Of a stretch of 64,000 bases of DNA, positions 61,004-64,000 are shown in pieces. The DNA comes from Pithys albifrons albifrons (lineage: Eukaryota; Chordata; Aves; Passeriformes; Thamnophilidae), in assembly GCF_047495875.1 (NCBI RefSeq), contig NC_092459.1, positions 16,787,795-16,851,794 on the forward strand. The letters are read 5' to 3'. Both the position numbers and the translations under genes were made by a program. The first letter of the stretch is position 1; the number at the start of each line of letters is the position of its first letter. A model generated the notes under the pieces. That model was given only the letters and a program-made list of their open reading frames with translations, searched no databases and was not told the origin of the DNA.

Positions 61004-61410
61004 AGTCATACAATCATGGAATGGCCTGGGTTGAAGGTGACCTTAAAGATCATCTAGTTCCAATCCCCTCTGCCATGGGAAGGGAACCTTCCATCAGACC
61101 AGATTGTCTTGAACACTCCCAGGGATGGGGCATTCACAACTGCTCTTTGCAACCTGCTCCAGTGCCTCACCCCACCCACAGCAAAGAATTTCTTCTAAGA
61201 CCTTGTCTAAACCTCCTCTCAGTCTGAAGCCATTCCCCCTTCTCCTGTCACTACATGCTCTTCTCTTCATCTTTCTCATAGGCTCCCTTCAGGTACTGAA
61301 AGGCCACAATTAGGTCACCCCAAAGCCTTCGCTTCTTCAGGCTGAACAAACTCCATTGTCTTGGCCTTTTCTCATAGGAGAGGTGCGCCATCCCTCTGAT
61401 CAGCTTAGAC
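61004..61410 (-). mobile_element. CR1 LINE 3' end (minus)
   Basis: On plus GTCATACAATCATGGAATGG, TTAAAGATCATCTAGTTCCA, CTGCCATGGGAAGGGAACCT, CAAAGAATTTCTTCTAAGAC and TTCTTCAGGCTGAACAAACT, up to CTCATAGGAGAGG. Layout and 3' end match the 48752-49252 type. The frame is destroyed and the 5' part is missing. Confidence 0.92.
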
Positions 61411-64000
61411 CTTTCCATTTTCATTTCTAGAGCATCTCCTTGAAGCCAGGTTAAAAATTTCTTCTCTTCCTACTCCTGATGCCTTTCTCTTTGCTTTGAT
61501 ACTTAAACTTAGATGCCAGGCTAAAACTAGCTCTAGCCAGCCTGTCCTCTATGCCCACACATTGTTTTCTGGAACAATGACTAAGTATTCTGCAGATTTG
61601 TATGAAGAGGTCAGGAATAAAGTGGAACTACTGCGGTGAACTCCTTGTGAGACTAAGGTCTGCATTTCCTTTTTCTGCATGTGGAGATGATGAAGAAGAG
61701 TGTGTTTGTGTGAGATTAATGGTGTCAGGAGTACAATTCTGTTCCTGGCCGTGAAAGTGCCAGGTGTGCCTCCAAGGACTGCTGTGGTACACTGCCAGGT
61801 GACTGTCCTTTTGTGGAACCAATGTACCTCTCACTAGAATTTCAGGAAATTGCCTGCTCCCAGCATCCAGCATGTAATATATGGAGGGGTGAAGGCTGAA
61901 GTTTTGAAATGACAAGGTCTTAAAGATCTATGGCTGAGCATAAAGTCAAAACAAGATTCCATTGACTAAACACAGGCACCTCCCACCACCATTTGTTGTG
62001 TCCTGGAGCATCCAAGACACATGGTGACATATACGAGCGGGCATCCAGGTCAGAGACAACAGCAGGATAGATCTGTGCCTTTCTAGAGAAGCAGCAGGCT
62101 AGGTAGGTACACAACAAAATTTAAAATAACACTGCATTGCATGTCTGCCACTTTAATGATCTTTTTCACTTCTTTGACCTGCTTCTGGATCTGGATTGTG
62201 CAGATCCTGTAAGGGCTTTTCCAGATTAGTGACTTCTTCTTTGATGGTATAGTTAAAAGTGTGTCTTCAGCATTCTTTAATTGAAGTGCTTACTCTGGTT
62301 TAGAAAGACAGGCAAATCTGTTTGTAGCTTGCCCCTTCTAAATTTACACAGACTATCAATACAACTGGGGCAACATTTCCAGGTTAAGATCATATAATTC
62401 TTTCAGCAGATTTTTCAGTGGTGACAAATGAGGCTAGATAATGTTTTTCAAGCATTGTAAAAAAACATACTACTCTAAAGATCAAGCAACTTCACTTCTG
62501 GTCTCCTGTCAAGTCCTTACACATTGCAAGAGTTACAGAATAACACAATGTACTGTTTTCTTATTAGTAAAAGGAAAAGAATGTCATCATCTAGTGGGTA
62601 GATTTTATATTCCAGAGATGCTGTTTTGCACTTGGATATGGCAACTTGAAAAACTTCAAATTCCTATGAAGTCATTGGAGCTAAGAAACCATCCAGGGTG
62701 TGAACTCAAGGTATAGGATAGAACTGGGGATGAATTAATGTTTAAGATTCAGTTTAAGTACCTATAATAGGTATGCCAAGTGGCAATAGTCACAGGAGAG
62801 CTAGATAGTATGGGCAAAGGTGCCTAGAGACTGATTCTGTCCAGCCTGAAGTAACACCTAGTAGGTGATGAGGGAGTTGTTCCTCAAGCTCTTGTAGCTC
62901 TCTTAACATAGGGTAAGTTCACTTGCCTAAGCATAGGCAGTTGGTGTCATTTCTGATGCCAGAGGATTCCTGAATCTTCTGCAGAGGGTTGGTACATACA
63001 ACAGAGGATTTCCCTGTACACGTCTCTGCCTTTCTGGGCTGGCAACTGAAGGCTTGATGGGACACCTTACAGGATCTCAGCATAATTGGCTGATAAAGAC
63101 AGAAGCTTATGCTCCAAGTGTGTACACAGAGCTATATGTAGGTGTCTAATTTAAAAATGAAACCCACTCAAATTTACTCAAAGACCTCCATGAGAAGACT
63201 GACCTGAAGCCCCCTAATAGAGACTGATGCTTTATTAGCCTCCATAATAGCTATTTGTTTTAGAGTGTCATCCCTTTAGCATGGAATAAATCACAGTACC
63301 AGGAATCAGATGATGACTACCAAGAAGCAAAACTACACCAGTAGCACAGAGCCTTGTGAAAGTGACACTTTTCTTTTCACCAAATCCCTGTCACCCACAA
63401 GTTTTGAGTCTCCTCCTCATGTAATATGTTGAGGGAGTTCTGTAAAAGCACCCCTTGGTTTCTTCCTTCCTGGTTACTTCCCATATCCGTTTGTGTTAAG
63501 GCACTGACCAAAGGAAGCTTGGTGATTGAAGGGTTAGCTGTGAGTAACTTGGACACATTTCCATGTTTTTGCAGGAGATATATGACATGCTTACAAGATA
63601 TCAATTCAAGGGTATTGCTATGAAGGGGGCGATTGATGTTTTTTCCCCTGGGGCAACTAGAGCTCCATGGTCTATTTCTGTGCTTTGGTGTATCATCTCT
63701 ATGTATGAAGCACTTTAGATCCATCTTGCCATCCTGTTCTACATCCAAAGGAGCTGGTGATACAGATACTTGATATATTTTCCCTGACACAGCCTCTTAA
63801 CATAGCTCAGTGTAACAAAATCCTAAACTCTCACTATCCTATGTAGTTTACCTTTGAAAGTCTGTTGACTGTGTACATGAAAAATCAGAAGAAATGTTTG
63901 GCCCTATGTTAACTCTTATAGATCTGTGTTTATGATATTTTCCAATGTCTAATCTGCAGCCTTGCCCCTGTATGGCAAATATTTAAGATTGCTATATATT
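61411..64000. other. Unassigned sequence, no gene recognised
   Basis: No repeat family recognised. A 137-codon minus frame at 63377-63790 is the longest frame outside repeats. It has no domain, no hydrophobic segment and no flanking splice or promoter evidence that I can see. Confidence 0.45.

Noticed and set aside
63377..63790. 137-codon minus-strand frame
   Set aside because: No domain, no membrane segment and no exon borders. Frames of 110-135 codons arise several times by chance in this window.
1..64000. CRISPR array, operon, phage or other prokaryotic-type system
   Set aside because: All large-scale features are vertebrate retroposons. There are no regularly spaced repeats, dense coding or ribosome-binding sites.

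Overview
This window looks like a gene-poor stretch of a bird genome, most likely a passerine. The evidence is the repeat content. There are thirteen CR1 LINE pieces, several ending in the avian CR1 3' hallmark (TTGGACTTGATGATC followed by ATTCTGTG-type tails). There are three ERVL-type solo LTRs of the avian kind. There is also one SINE with a tRNA-Ile head on a CR1-like tail (TguSINE1 type), a class I know only from passerines. No complete protein-coding gene, functional tRNA/rRNA gene, CpG island or CRISPR array is visible. The sequence is AT-rich and is probably intergenic or a long intron.

Layout. 0-12 kb: a 362-bp composite SINE at 1546-1907, an internal CR1 scrap, one CR1 3' end, a 50-bp GT microsatellite and long AT-rich single-copy DNA. 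12-15 kb: a GC-rich patch, two CR1 elements lying head to head around a small array of alternating inverted repeats, and a solo LTR. 15-24.5 kb: mostly unique DNA with one candidate conserved regulatory block near 20.2 kb. 23.8-28 kb: two longer CR1 elements, the second retaining part of the reverse-transcriptase region with its catalytic box destroyed. 28-38 kb: unique DNA with a palindrome-rich candidate regulatory block at 31.4-32.1 kb, then three LTR pieces. 38-47 kb: weak exon-like relics, a second copy of the composite SINE on the minus strand at 44649-45010, and the tRNA-Ile SINE inside a 72-bp direct duplication. 47-64 kb: unique DNA with five further CR1 3' fragments.

The best find is the composite SINE family. 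Its order is tRNA-Gln-like head, then a 5S rRNA segment that has lost 26 nt including box C, then an unrelated 3' body ending CATACATA. Two full-length copies, each 362 bp and about 92% identical by hand count, carry short target-site duplications. The tail is not CR1, so another LINE, plausibly an RTE, mobilised them. Nothing here acts as a coordinated gene system: the content is retroposon history plus possible cis-regulatory DNA. All repeat assignments come from recognising family consensus features by eye, and edges are uncertain by roughly 5-30 bp unless target-site duplications fix them.
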